Assembly: GCA_977006965.1 (NCBI GenBank)
Contig: OZ345360.1
Span: 682,001-746,000 of the forward strand
DNA: 64,000 bases
Reading direction: 5' to 3'
DNA from: Phymatolithon calcareum
Lineage: Eukaryota; Rhodophyta; Florideophyceae; Hapalidiales
In this document: piece after piece, positions 9,372 through 20,048 of the stretch
Position numbering within the stretch: position 1 is the stretch's first letter
Layout of the letters: the number at the start of each line of letters is the position of its first letter
The notes under the pieces: model-generated
Told to the model about the DNA's origin: nothing
What the model saw: only the letters and a program-made list of their open reading frames with translations
Databases searched by the model: none
Translations under genes and position numbers: made by a program

Positions 9372-9644
9372 ATGCTCGCCCTATTTCGAAGAGCCGTCGC
9401 GCAAGCGCCGATCATTCCAGCTTCTGTAGGCGCCGTTCGTCATGTTCGCGCGGGCCGCACTCATTCTGGCGCTCGGGCGCGGTTCCGTCTGAATGACAAA
9501 AACATCAAGCTGATAGAACGCATGCGCCGTGGGAAGAACCATTTCAATTTGCACAAGTCGGGTCGGCGACTTAAGCGCCTGGGAACGCCGACCGTGGTAT
9601 CAAAGGCGGATTATTCTCGAATCATGCGATTGTTGGGGAAGTAA
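9372..9644 (+). CDS. Mitochondrial large-subunit ribosomal protein bL35m
   Basis: 90 residues from ATG 9372. The first ~30 residues (MLALFRRAVAQAPIIPASVGAVRHVRAG) form a typical basic, amphipathic mitochondrial presequence. The rest matches the bL35 pattern: a RFRLNDKN...RMRRGKNHFNLHKSGRRLKRLG core, then PTVVSKADYSRIMRLL, equivalent to the VSKAD...RV..LL end of bacterial L35. The protein is a small structural component of the mitoribosomal large subunit. The gene begins 95 bp after the tRNA-Thr gene. The call rests on short motifs in a small basic protein; a plastid location is less likely because bL35 is often plastid-encoded in red algae (known). Confidence 0.72.
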   Translation: MLALFRRAVAQAPIIPASVGAVRHVRAGRTHSGARARFRLNDKNIKLIERMRRGKNHFNLHKSGRRLKRLGTPTVVSKADYSRIMRLLGK

Positions 9645-10010
9645 GGAATCCGATTTTGGATCACTGCGTTGGGGCGCGGCACGCGATGACAGAAGGTGTT
9701 GGACTGAAGGTTTCACGACGCCATTGCGCATTTTTCTGGCAAACCCGAAGCAGAATCCGGACTGAAACGAAACAAAGGATGAATTGAAAGCTGTAGCGAA
9801 ATGAAAGAGTATGCAATGGCAGCTGGAAGAAAAATAAACGATTTAATTGCAGATTTGGAGAGTCCACCGGCGGACCAGCTATACGATTAAAAAAGCGTGC
9901 CGTCGAGTTGGAGCGACGCCTTGCATGGCAAAGCAAAAGGAAACAAATTATGTAAAAATACACCCTACGATAGTAATCAACTGCTTGCTCGCTGCATGAG
10001 ACCCGTCGCA
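9645..10010. other. Convergent 3' intergenic region between bL35m and RLP24
   Basis: 366 bp between two convergent stop codons. It is AT-richer than its flanks and contains AATAAA-like words (for example near 9830), consistent with 3' UTRs and polyadenylation. No gene is seen. Confidence 0.4.
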
Positions 10011-10505
10011 CTAATCCTCGGTCTCCACCATGCGCTGCGGTTCCTGTTCGGCCTGTTTGACAGAGTCCCTCTTCGAAAGTGCTTCGCGAACCACAAGCGG
10101 AGCCACAAGCTCGGTATTCGTTTCCAATTCGCGGAGCGCATCCTTGCGCTGCTCCTTAACCTTGACGACCATTCGAGTTTTGAAGAAGTCGCGTTCGCGA
10201 GCCGACTGTACCTTGGCAATAACCGGCATCGCCCGAAGCGTGGTTGCAACAAGGTCCCTGTCGTATTTCTCCACGCGATTACGGCGTCGCTCGAAGGAGA
10301 ACGAAGAGTCTACAACAAGCTCCTTCCCGGCAGCCTTGCGGAAGGCCTTCGTCCATTTCAGCTTTCGGGGGTTTCGCTTCATGTTGAAGTTCTTGCGGCA
10401 TTTTGAACGGCAGAAACGAAACGTTTTCGAGTCGTTCCGCACGAACATCATTCCATGCCCTGGGTACACCGTGGAGGAGCACACATAGCACTTCTCTAAC
10501 CTCAT
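10011..10505 (-). CDS. RLP24: Ribosome biogenesis protein RLP24 (RSL24D1)
   Basis: 164 residues from the ATG at 10503-10505. The upstream extension of the frame has no family match, so this start, giving [21 protein letters not shown], is chosen. The eL24-type zinc site is intact (Cys6, Cys9, Cys32, Cys36) and the diagnostic [20 protein letters not shown] block follows. RLP24 occupies the eL24 position on nucleolar pre-60S particles and recruits and stimulates the AAA-ATPase Drg1 before being exchanged for eL24 in the cytoplasm (known family). The C-terminus is charged, as in other members. Divergent from COG7, whose ATG is 250 bp away. Confidence 0.95.
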   Translation of the reverse strand: MRLEKCYVCSSTVYPGHGMMFVRNDSKTFRFCRSKCRKNFNMKRNPRKLKWTKAFRKAAGKELVVDSSFSFERRRNRVEKYDRDLVATTLRAMPVIAKVQSARERDFFKTRMVVKVKEQRKDALRELETNTELVAPLVVREALSKRDSVKQAEQEPQRMVETED

Positions 10506-10755
10506 CCTGGTGAGGAGCAGAGACGCGAAGTTGCCGTCTGTACCTGGGAGACCTGTGCTGTTCTGATGCACCACCTTATGCACCGACGACGACCCAATAT
10601 GATCTGCAGTGAATTGGATCTAAAAAATTTAGATCCTAACGGTACTGTAAGCAAGAAGGATGATACCGTCTTGGCAATCCATTTGCCTGACAACCGAATT
10701 GAGTACGATTGCCCACGACTGACCGTCGACGCTTTATTGTTTCGCGGGATTGTTG
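10506..10755. promoter_or_regulatory. Shared divergent promoter region of RLP24 and COG7
   Basis: Only 250 bp separate the two divergent ATG codons, so the promoters must overlap or abut. No specific element can be assigned from sequence alone. Confidence 0.45.
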
Positions 10756-13419
10756 ATGGCATCCCGCGCCCTGTCGCCCCGAGCGGCTCCGAAGGTCGAA
10801 ACGAATGGACCCCGTTCATCGATCCCCTCTGATGAAGGGTCTGATCACCTACCGTCCGCAGACTTTTTCGACCGCGAAGACTTCTGTCCCGCATCTTGGT
10901 TAAACAGTTGCGCCACACCAGACTCCGGCGATGACGCTTTTCAAGCGCTCTCCCGTGCTGTCGACGAAGCTCTGCATGCCTCACACATATCCCTTGAACA
11001 CTCACTCTCCCGCGCCCTCACAGCTGTCCCCTGGGCGGTACGTGAATCTGAAAAGGTGAGACAGCGCGCAAATACACTTCGTGCCAACGTCGACGGCGTC
11101 GGCGAGCGCGTCGCAGGAGTAGAAGCGGGAGTCGCATCGTCCGTTGACACAATCGCGCGTGCTGATGAGGTCGTGCGTCGCGTTGAAGAGGTGTCCCGAT
11201 TGCTGAGCCAGGCCTCGCATGCGGAGCGTCTTCAGACCCGTCTCGAAGCTCTTCTCGCCTCGTCTGGTGCTGATGGTGCCGATCTTGTTGCTGCAGCCGA
11301 TGTTCTCGCTCGTCTTCGTACCGAATTGCAACCGCTTGCGGATATCCCGGAACTCCAGGGCCGTTTCCGTTCGCTTGACACAGCCGATGCAAAACTCGAA
11401 TCTCTTGCCGCCCCGCAATTGCAGCGTGCCTTGGAAGGTCGCAACGGTGCTGCAGCAGCGAATGCTCGAATTGTTTTCGATCGCGCCGGTCGCGAGAATG
11501 CATTTGTCGCGCAATATGTCGCCATTCGCGCCAGTCAGGTCGCGAAACTGTGGACCTCCGCTTGGGACTCATGGGCTGATGCGGTGGAATCGTCAACGCC
11601 ACCAGGCGTCGATTCCGCTGTTGACTCGGGATCAGAAGCCGTGGCGGCAGTTGCGCGGTCTGAACGCCATGCAGTGCGGGGTGACATCTCTGCTGAGGGG
11701 GCTCAAACCGTTCTTGCAGGGTTCTACGCCAATCTGCGCGAGCTCTTGCACGCCGAGGCTGCCTGGCTCGACTCTGCATTCCCTGATTTGCGGCTTCGCC
11801 TCCTTCCATCTCTGCTCGTTGCCGCACTTGCAGACGTGCGCGATCCACCGCTGCGACGCCCAATCGCAGCTACGGAAGGCGATGGCGACGATGCCGTAGC
11901 CCGGGCTCGCGCTGTTCCCGATCGTATGCACGCTGCTGCGCGTCTCGCTGTTCTGGCTGCCGCGAGAGTCTCCACGGCCATCCTGCCTCCCTGGGGCGAT
12001 CCGTTGCTGAAGGACGAGGGCTTTGGTGCGCTTGCAGTGGAGGCCGTCTCCGCCGCACTTGCTCCACACAGGTTATTTCTTGACGCGGCGTCGGAGTCGC
12101 ATGCTCGTGGTGCCCGCGTTGCTGCAGCAGCCATCTCGTTGAGCACGGAGCCGTTCTTCACACAACCTCGAGTATCCTCTCGTCCGCGTCGCACCGTCAG
12201 TGGTCCCAGCGGCGGTCCCACCATCGAGCATGAACCGCCCGCGCCGCGCATACCGGCACCCGCATTGAGCGAGGTTGCTCGCGACGTCGAAAGTTGCGCT
12301 GCACATGCGGTAGCGATTCTCGACGATGCCCTAGTGGCGATCACGGCGCAGACTGTTGGAATCGGAATGGGGGCGATGACCCGTGTGGCGGATGCCGTGT
12401 CCGCTTCACTCTCGGAGCGCTTATTGCGTATCCTGCGTCACCCGCATGTACTCTCCAGCGGGGTTGGTGCTTCAGATGAGTGGGGGCTCGTGAGCGCTGC
12501 ATTACGTTTGCTCCGCGCGACGAGCGCGCTCAAGCGGGCGTGGGACGTGCGTAAGGAAGCCGGACTGGCGACGGCTATAGGCGCGGCAACTCCAGCACTG
12601 GAAGCCGCGGTAGGTGTACAGGACAACGTGGAGCTACGGTTGCAAAAGTTTGTCGAAGACGTTGAGGCGGATGCGGTGGATTCGGCAGCGGTGGTATGGG
12701 AATTGATGCGGGATCCTGGACTATCAAAACGTGTGATTTCCACATTTGAAAATGCAGGCGCGCGCGACTTCAGTGCTGTGCTCGATGCAGCTCATCGCGT
12801 TGTATACGAGAATATTATGGCCGGGGTGCGGAACAGGTTTAAGCAATTTGGAAACCGCAAAGTTTGGAGCTCAGAGTCGGGAGATCCGGACGCCGCACTT
12901 CTTGGATCGTCCACGTCGCCGCTGCCGTATGCTACAGAGGTGGCGGACTACCTCATGACCGTGCCGCAGCAGCTGGAGCCGTTCGTGCCGGACGAGGAGG
13001 ATGCGGAATACGCGACGCCGACAAGTGTGTACGCGTTCTCGGCGCGACCTGGTGTGGGAAGGACTGAAGATGGGAAGGAGATGGATGAGGAGGAGGCGGT
13101 GAATACTTCGTTTGCTGGGATGTGGATCCATGTGCTAGCGGTTGGGACGATGGAACTGTATGTGGAGCGTATTTGTGGGATTGCAAAACTGTCAGAAATT
13201 GGAACGAGACAGCTCGCGGTTGACACGGAGTATATTTGCAATGTGTTGTCCGCGCTTGGAGTGAACCCGACGGCGGAAATGTCACTCGCGAAAAAATTGC
13301 TCGAGTGCCCGGCGGAAAGAGCGGAGTTTGTGGCGTTAGCGGAAGAGGCGATTTCGGCGGATCAGCGTAAGCTGGTGCGGAGAGTGGCGGCTGTGCGAGG
13401 GGTCAGTGTGTCGGTTTAG
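10756..13419 (+). CDS. COG7: Conserved oligomeric Golgi complex subunit 7
   Basis: 887 residues from ATG 10756 (the frame also extends to a TTG at 10750). The N-terminal part matches COG7: DFFDREDFCPASWLNS (cf. the 'F..DFDVKEWIN' opening), an LSRAL..VPWAVRESEKVRQRANTLRANV heptad-rich region, the LADIPELQGRF..LD....LE.LAAPQLQRAL block and FVAQYVAIRASQVAKLW. The rest is Ala/Arg-rich and helical, as in tethering-complex subunits. COG7 belongs to lobe B of the COG complex, which tethers retrograde vesicles at the Golgi. The gene is GC-rich and strongly biased for Ala/Arg/Val compared with its neighbours, and has no intron. It could only be confused with another helical tether; the N-terminal match makes COG7 likely. 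Confidence 0.85.
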   Translation: MASRALSPRAAPKVETNGPRSSIPSDEGSDHLPSADFFDREDFCPASWLNSCATPDSGDDAFQALSRAVDEALHASHISLEHSLSRALTAVPWAVRESEKVRQRANTLRANVDGVGERVAGVEAGVASSVDTIARADEVVRRVEEVSRLLSQASHAERLQTRLEALLASSGADGADLVAAADVLARLRTELQPLADIPELQGRFRSLDTADAKLESLAAPQLQRALEGRNGAAAANARIVFDRAGRENAFVAQYVAIRASQVAKLWTSAWDSWADAVESSTPPGVDSAVDSGSEAVAAVARSERHAVRGDISAEGAQTVLAGFYANLRELLHAEAAWLDSAFPDLRLRLLPSLLVAALADVRDPPLRRPIAATEGDGDDAVARARAVPDRMHAAARLAVLAAARVSTAILPPWGDPLLKDEGFGALAVEAVSAALAPHRLFLDAASESHARGARVAAAAISLSTEPFFTQPRVSSRPRRTVSGPSGGPTIEHEPPAPRIPAPALSEVARDVESCAAHAVAILDDALVAITAQTVGIGMGAMTRVADAVSASLSERLLRILRHPHVLSSGVGASDEWGLVSAALRLLRATSALKRAWDVRKEAGLATAIGAATPALEAAVGVQDNVELRLQKFVEDVEADAVDSAAVVWELMRDPGLSKRVISTFENAGARDFSAVLDAAHRVVYENIMAGVRNRFKQFGNRKVWSSESGDPDAALLGSSTSPLPYATEVADYLMTVPQQLEPFVPDEEDAEYATPTSVYAFSARPGVGRTEDGKEMDEEEAVNTSFAGMWIHVLAVGTMELYVERICGIAKLSEIGTRQLAVDTEYICNVLSALGVNPTAEMSLAKKLLECPAERAEFVALAEEAISADQRKLVRRVAAVRGVSVSV

Positions 13420-14320
13420 ATGAAGAGGATGTGGAGACTGTCTAATTTTAAACTTATTTCTTTAAGCAGAGGTGGGAGAGGCACTGGAAGCCGAAATTAT
13501 CGAAATGATATGTTTTCCTTTCTCCAACTCTCTCTTCACTCACAGCGTATGCGCTTCGAGTAGCGATGTGTGGGAAAAAGTGTCACTTTGTTGCAGACAG
13601 GGCGATGTTCGCGCAAACGTTCGTGTCCACTATAATGTGAAGACGAATAACCATTATGTAAAGATCGACTCGTCGAAAGTAGCGCCAGGATTTCGTCCGC
13701 AGGACCTTCAGAGACTGAGACCACATGGAGTATCGTCCCGAGTGTTTTCGCAAGATCATCGATGGCACGGAGCGAATATGCCGGTGCTTTGTCTGAATGC
13801 AGGCGGCGGTTGAGGAGGTGGCCGTCATTGTGTGAAGCTTCATTCTACTTTTCCAGACGTTTCGAATCGTTGCAAATTCTAGTATTGTAGCTTATTGTTC
13901 GTAGGATGGTTCTGTGCTTCATAGAACCACCTCCTTCCCGGTCGTAATCCACGTTGCCGGTAGGAGCGGCCACACCTTCCCAACAACCCTGCCGACTGGT
14001 GAGTCCAATCCGTTGCCTCTGGCGGCATTATTGTCGTGTTCAGACTGGCAGAATCATCTGGTAGAGAATAGACGGTGTGTTGGTCTCTTCGCAGGAGGTG
14101 CTATTGTGGAGCGATCGAATGTGCAGCCAGTTGCTACTATACAATGTTTGTCTTCGAGTGGGATCTACTAAGAGGTATCTAAACTGTCAGGTAACCTTTC
14201 ATCCATCACGAATTGTAATGAGCCTCGTGGTTCAATAGTTTCGTTGCAGCCCAATTTCCTGCGAATCTGGCAACTTCTCCCCTCGAAAGCTCTGGCAACT
14301 ACAATCATTGTAATACTGCA
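13420..14320. other. Intergenic stretch after COG7
   Basis: 0.9 kb between COG7 and the palindrome at 14321. Short frames occur on both strands but none has a recognisable motif or a convincing start. Nothing else stands out. Confidence 0.4.
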
Positions 14321-14372
14321 CATGCGTTGGTTTAAACTCTAGACCGCGGTCTAAAGTTTAAACCAACGCATG
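14321..14372. repeat. 52-bp near-perfect palindrome
   Basis: CATGCGTTGGTTTAAACT and its reverse complement flank the 14-bp perfect palindrome TAGACCGCGGTCTA, with one mismatched pair at the junction. It could extrude as a cruciform. It sits just outside the left border of segmental copy A. Confidence 0.85.
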
Positions 14373-14412
14373 CGCACGCGCAATTGGATCTATGGGTCTA
14401 GCTGGAAACAAA

Positions 14413-14491
14413 CAAGAAAGGAAGCAACTGCTGCATGCGCCTATAGTATTGTGTACAATGTAGGCTCATGCAGCAGTTGCTTCCTTTCTTG
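14413..14491. repeat. Hairpin with perfect 25-bp arms
   Basis: Arms at 14413-14437 and 14467-14491 are perfect reverse complements (starting CAAGAAAGGAAGC), separated by 29 nt. Copy B has only the left arm at the matching place (about 27022), so the right arm was added in copy A or lost from copy B. Possible miRNA-like foldback or mini-element; no proof of either. Confidence 0.8.
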
Positions 14492-14993
14492 TGTACACAC
14501 AATAGGCTCAATAAATCATTGATATAGAAAATGTTTGTAAACGTATTCCGAGCTAGGAACGGTTTTACAAATACTAGCTAATATGGAAACCATTTGAATA
14601 TCGTAGGATATGATACACGAGAGTCGCCACCAGGCGTCAGAAATAGCACGTCTATCGCGGAGGCTAAATTTTAGATCAGAATAGTCCAAGTACAGTACAG
14701 TATCATATGTTTATTGTACAAAACCCATGAGTACTGTGTGCAGTACTGTACCCACCCATGGCTATTGTACTGTACTGTACGGTAACCTTATCATACATGA
14801 CGAACTTCTCTTCGCGCACGAGATGCATGGAAGCCATGGCATCTCTACAGTACCACGAGACGACGTCACTTCGTTTATCGCTTTCAAAGATATAGAAAAA
14901 TTGAGAGACCAAAGAGTCATTGTACATACTGTACAGTATATTTTATAGAAATTGAGCAGCGCAGCTACGTAGTACTTCACAACCTGAAAAATC

Positions 14994-15028
14994 ATTAATG
15001 CAGCCAGCATGATGCTGGCTGCATTAAT
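14994..15028. repeat. Palindrome with 17-bp arms and 1-nt loop
   Basis: ATTAATGCAGCCAGCAT is followed by G and its exact reverse complement. The matching place in copy B (about 27730) has only a remnant, ATTAATGCAGCTAGC, so the palindrome is specific to copy A. Confidence 0.85.
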
Positions 15029-15978
15029 GACCGTGGCGCCGGTTCATGAGAGATCAATGATTTCGATCAGGCACACAGTGAAGAATTTAGCTACTGTATG
15101 CGGCGGCGACTTCTTCGAGACGTCAGGAGCGTTGATTGGCAAATGTGGCGACTTTGCGTTATCAAGTCAATAGCAGGGATCTGAACTGCATCCGCTCTCT
15201 TAGAGAACTGACCGACGTCATCAGAACGAAACCTCTGACCGGGAGAGATTGACGTCCTTGTCGCTCCCGCCGTGTGGGGCGTGATCGGTAACAAGGATGA
15301 ACGAGTGAAATGGATGACTATCATATATGACACATGCGCTGACGATTTTTCTACGACTCCGTTAGCGAATATGATACGGCTCGGTGTGCTCGTCGTCGTG
15401 TTTCTGAATTAGTGTCTGCGGTTGATATGCAAGCATGAAAGAATGCGTGCGCGCGATAGTCGCGCGCAAAGTCCATACGAGGTCGAACTTTGAGCGTAGG
15501 AACATGGCGAATTGTCGTGCTCAATATGCGCCCAAGGACCGAGTTCGGATAGGCTGTCGAGTGGAAGTTTGGAATGCTGTATCCCGACGAAATAGCAACT
15601 GAAATACAGTACGTCTGAATCTTATTCAATACCTATTTTATGGTAGGCGATCGGTCGCCACGGTAGACATGCCAAGTAAAATTAAAAGGTTTTCTGGTTA
15701 TGGCAATGCTGCGATAGATGTTCTCTACCTGTAGGCATTATGAGTCCATCAATAGTGGGTTCATAGGCCAACGAAGTAAAACGCATGAAGCAAACAGCTT
15801 TTGAGATGTTTTATTTCACGAATTTGGAATGAAATGGAGCGCCGTGGAAATTGCTTCACCGGGGAAGCACAGCAGCATTTGGGCCCAAATAAACCAAATA
15901 ATTGTCGTGCCAAAACGCTGCCGTGCTTCCACATTGAATTGACTTTAGATACAATTTTTTATCCCGCGTGCAGACCTT

Positions 15979-16326
15979 ATATGCGATTAATCGCATATCA
16001 AGCAAAGAAAACTTCACAGCTCGCAGAATATCGCCGGTTTTCCAATTTTTTTCCTGTTGAGGGCTGTCTGCCTTCTATACAGATGCTCTTAGCCTTCAGA
16101 AGACTCCTTTATTGCTCTATAGAACTAAAGACATTTTATCGAAAAGAAGGCGAGCTATGAGTAAACCAGTTATATGCGATATTTCGCATGTAACTTCGTA
16201 ATCATAGCTGATATTTTTATGATGCTCGACACTTCAACAGGATTTTCAACAAGGACAAAAAGTTTAAAAAAGCACAATGTTGCTATCAAAAATGTACATT
16301 TTCCTTATATGCGAAAAATCGCATGC
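15979..16326. repeat. Three spaced ATATGCGA...TCGCAT palindromic motifs
   Basis: Perfect 20-bp palindrome ATATGCGATTAATCGCATAT at 15979-15998, and imperfect ATATGCGA-N-TCGCAT forms at 16172-16192 and 16307-16326. They lie in DNA present in copy A but absent from copy B. The dyad symmetry suggests a dimeric DNA-binding site or element-internal repeats; this is inference. Confidence 0.6.
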
Positions 16327-16999
16327 CCCATGCACGTGGGTTATTGAAACACATTGCACAAGGATGCTTAAGCATCGAAGAGAGGACAGGCGATACATTC
16401 ATCATGATCATGAGCGAGATGATCTTGTCTTGGACTTCGTGTTCGGACTATCATATACGTAGTTCTTCGTGTACTCTTCACGAGGGATTGCGTGTACTAT
16501 GATAGTCTTCCTCCGTAGGATGGAGGGAGGCAGAATGGATTGATAGGAAGTAAAGCACAGACGCTTTCCTTCCGGTATACCAATCTAGGACTTTGGCCAA
16601 CTGTTTGGACTATCGTGCTCCAAGTTTGCACTACAGATCGCCCCTCCACTATGATACGGTGGAATACAGTATATTCAACATAGGCCATAATGTAACGCAA
16701 TAGACATTGGTGACGGCAGACATAAGCGCGAGACGTCAACACCGCAATTGAAGCACGTCTCTTCCGCTTCCCTATTGATAGTGCACACAATATATTTACA
16801 GAACATTTACGTTTGCGCCACGGATGATGCTTGCTGTGCCTTGCATCAACAATACTGTACAGTACAGCTCATAAAAAAAACCGGCTGCATATTGGAATGC
16901 AACTTGTTCCAACAACTATATATCGGAATACCTCAGAGGCACCGTCCCAGACGGCAAACTCTTTTCCAGAGTCGCCTTCTCTAAGGACCACAACCCCGA

Positions 17000-18645
17000 A
17001 TGAATTCCACGCTATTCACAGTTACCTGGGCAACAGTCCCGATGTTCAATATCGCCAAATACTGTTTCATGACATATTTTGTCGGCCTTCTCTGGGATAC
17101 TGCATACTTAAAAGCAATTGAGACAAAACGGTACCTGTTTTTATGGTATCATGGTACATTTCAAGTCTCATCTTATGGACGCAGCCGCAACAATCTGTTC
17201 TCCGGTAGCAACTTCGAGAATATTTCGGCTGCTTTCCGCCAACTTCAACAATGTCTAGCAAGTTCACACCCTCGAAAGTTGTCCTCACGGAGGAGAGCTT
17301 GTCCTTTTGAAGTAGGCTCCTCGCCTCAGGACAAGCTACCTTCTCAAGAAGTTATATCCTCACCCACACCAGCCTGGCTTTCTCTGAACAAAGCTGCACT
17401 TGCACAATCCGCATTCGACAAGGGCACAATCACGAAGAAGACCGTGCACGGTGTGTGCATCGAGATAGTCACCCTTGTGCTCATTCTCGTTATTGTAGCC
17501 GCTGAAGCTCTATCGGAGAACTATACCGACAGTGTTGAGAACGTCACGTTCTTCTACGCCAATGTCACGACTCCGGTGAGACGGTACACATCGGCAGTAA
17601 TTTTCCGAGCAGGTCAAAATTACTCATCAGATTCCGATCTTCTTTTCGTTCGAAGATGCCCCGAACATCATCCTGACTATACCACTGTGATGCGGCCGAA
17701 TTTTGTAGTTCAAGAAGGACAATTTGAGCACCATCACAACGTCATTCCGTCGTACAACAAATCAATCATGTGTTTGTATTACGGAACATCCGCCTCTGCG
17801 GTTAAGGTGAAGCACACACCCATTGAGGCACAGCGCAAGCCGTTCAAAACATTACAAACGACGACGTGCAGCACAGATCTTACGACTTAAAAGTTCGCAA
17901 AGCTGTTCCACAACCTCACTTTTCAAACAACGAAGTCTCATCAGTGGACTTGATGCAATTAGAAGAGCGAGTGAGAATATCGGAGGCACTCTATCTTGTC
18001 GATATCGATAATTCGACGTATTCATGCACCATGCAGAACGTATGGTGTGTTCGAGTGGTGGATGATGACTACGAAATCATTTACCCACTATACAAAAAAC
18101 AATTTGTTGGCAGCGGAGCAGAGGACTTCTCCTTGGTGAACAGCACGACAGGATTTATCGGTGTCATGCCGATCAGATTGTCCCAGTCCACTTTCCCGCT
18201 ACTTCCCTCTGACAAACACATGATGAGACCCGCACGTCAAGGATATATGATAGCAGATATTGAGGATAATCTGAATATGGTGGCAATCGGCTACAACTTT
18301 GGATGGACCATACAAGAAGTGGAGAACAGAACGGCTATTATTGGAAGAGAGTCAAGAATTGTTCCAACTATTCAAGTGGGATATGCAGTGTCGATTTCGA
18401 CAATTCTTTTTTGCTCTTCACTCATCCTGTTTTTTAACGCTGTCGGCTCTCGCTCGAGAAAAGTTACAGGATTAGTCGGAGAACGTGCCTTCATAGATAG
18501 ATGGCATGATCATCTGGCAAAGGATAGAGCATCCGAGAGCATACACAAAAAGACGCGAATTGGGATTTCATATGCCAGAAGCGGCGTGTACCGCCTGCAG
18601 CCTCTATATGGAGAGATCGCGATACCTTTGTCGGCCGTGGACTAA
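17000..18645 (+). pseudogene. Membrane glycoprotein family, copy 1 (frameshifted)
   Basis: Homologue of the intact genes at 31944 and 33951, read from ATG 17000 to about 17840 in one frame and from about 17866 to 18645 in another. Aligning by eye, about 22 bp are missing just after the ...KHTPIEAQR segment, which shifts the frame and brings a stop at 17888-17890. Both membrane segments and most N-glycosylation sites are still encoded. Outside the deletion the protein is roughly 85-90% identical to the other copies, so inactivation looks recent compared with the duplication. I do not recognise the family. Confidence 0.8.
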
Positions 18646-18732
18646 ACTCTAACTTATTTCCGAGCGTTTCTGCCTCCTGTCTTCGGCGACACTAAGGTGC
18701 GGCCTTTCGGATAGAACACTCTAATCCAACAC

Positions 18733-20048
18733 ACTTTTGATAGCGAGGTAGGCTCGGAGACTGCCTGCCTTGACAGACTTTAGAAAGATCTGCGGTTTTA
18801 TTCGAAACATAAAACCGAAATTTTGGCGACTTTGCTTTCACGGCGTCCAACGGTCTAGCTCCCCAGAGAAGGCGAGCAGTGTCGCGCTTCTCCTTACTAG
18901 AGTTCCCGGACACCGTCCAGTAACTCTTAGGAACCTCCTCCCGGACAAGCACCGCTTACCGGAGAACCGGATTGCCGTAGTTGTAGCCGTGCGATAGCTT
19001 CACTATTACTACAAAAGACTATGAAGGGTGGGTGGGTGGTCAACAAAAGAACGCGGGCTGCCAACTCGAAAAGCTCACCTGTCTAGCCTCCGCCGAGAAA
19101 TCAGATATCGCACGAGTCCTTTGTGGGAAAAGGACAGCCGGTGTACCAAAAAGCTCCTCACGCTGTTCGCTGCCTTACGCGCGGTTCACGTCCCGGTTCA
19201 GGCACGTTCCGAAGTGCGTGCCTCCGTGTGAACGCGTCTGCAAGCTTGCGATGCGTGTGCTGGAGATCAAGGTTTCTTCAGCGTCTTGCTTGATATAGAG
19301 ATTTCGAGCGGCGAGGCTCGGACTCTAGAGCAGTTGCTGGCGACTGTGCGCGCCGGTGAGACTGTCGCGCAAGTTTTAGACTCTGCGCTGCGTGCAGCTG
19401 TGTTTTCAACCGCCGCCGGGTGTACGCGTCTGTGAATGTGACGCATAGAGTCTCGGCCTGTCGCAGCCCGGCGCCGCGTGGCGCAACCTGATGAGAGGGT
19501 CGCATGGAAAGCGTCTAGAAGGCGTCCTTGGCCCGGTCGTCACGTGCGTAAGGGTTCTTCCAGGCGGCCGCCGGTTGTGGCGCCCGGCGCTGTCGGGCGA
19601 CCTAGGTTGTCGCGAGAGCGTCTCAGCGCGTGGCGGCTTCTCGAATGCCGCTAGTTGCGGCTCGAGACGGTGTCGAACGACCTGGCTCGGCACGGGGATC
19701 CTTCGCGCGCCGCTGCTCCTCGACTGCCACTGGTTGCGGCTCCAAGACAGTCATTAGCGATGTCGATCAACGCCCGGATGTCATCGCGCGTGGTCGCTTT
19801 CCCGTTGCCGCTGGATGCGTCGCTGCGACAAACCAATTGGTATCGATTCATGCGGGGCACCGGCGGTAGTTGTCTTGTATGATAGAGGCGTGTATGCCAT
19901 CATCGGTGTTCTGCACGCAGTGTATGATCTCAAGAGGTAGGTGATGGCAGGATTGAGGTAGGCAAATCTGAGAAGAATTCCATACCTCCGCACCGTCTCT
20001 GGCCTTGCTGCTCAGACGAAGGGTGTTCTTCGAAAAGGGTATACTTTT
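18733..20048. mobile_element. Unclassified 1.3 kb insertion, possible 6-bp target duplication
   Basis: The 3' flank of glycoprotein copy 1 is interrupted here: DNA continuous in copy B near 35731-35745 is split in copy A between 18738 and 20043. ACTTTT occurs at both borders (18733-18738, 20043-20048). The 1304-bp insert is GC-rich, codes for nothing I can recognise and contains degenerate repeats of about 30 bp around TGCCGCTAGTTGCGGCTC (19647) and TGCCACTGGTTGCGGCTC (19726). No terminal inverted repeats are obvious. Confidence 0.55.

Noticed and set aside
14215-14330. A-box-like word TGGTTCAATAG, possible second tRNA
   Set aside because: It lacks the GG of the D loop, and no matching acceptor or T stem is found downstream.
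15801-16160. 119-codon plus-strand frame in segmental copy A
   Set aside because: It spans the border between shared and copy-specific DNA and is not preserved in copy B.
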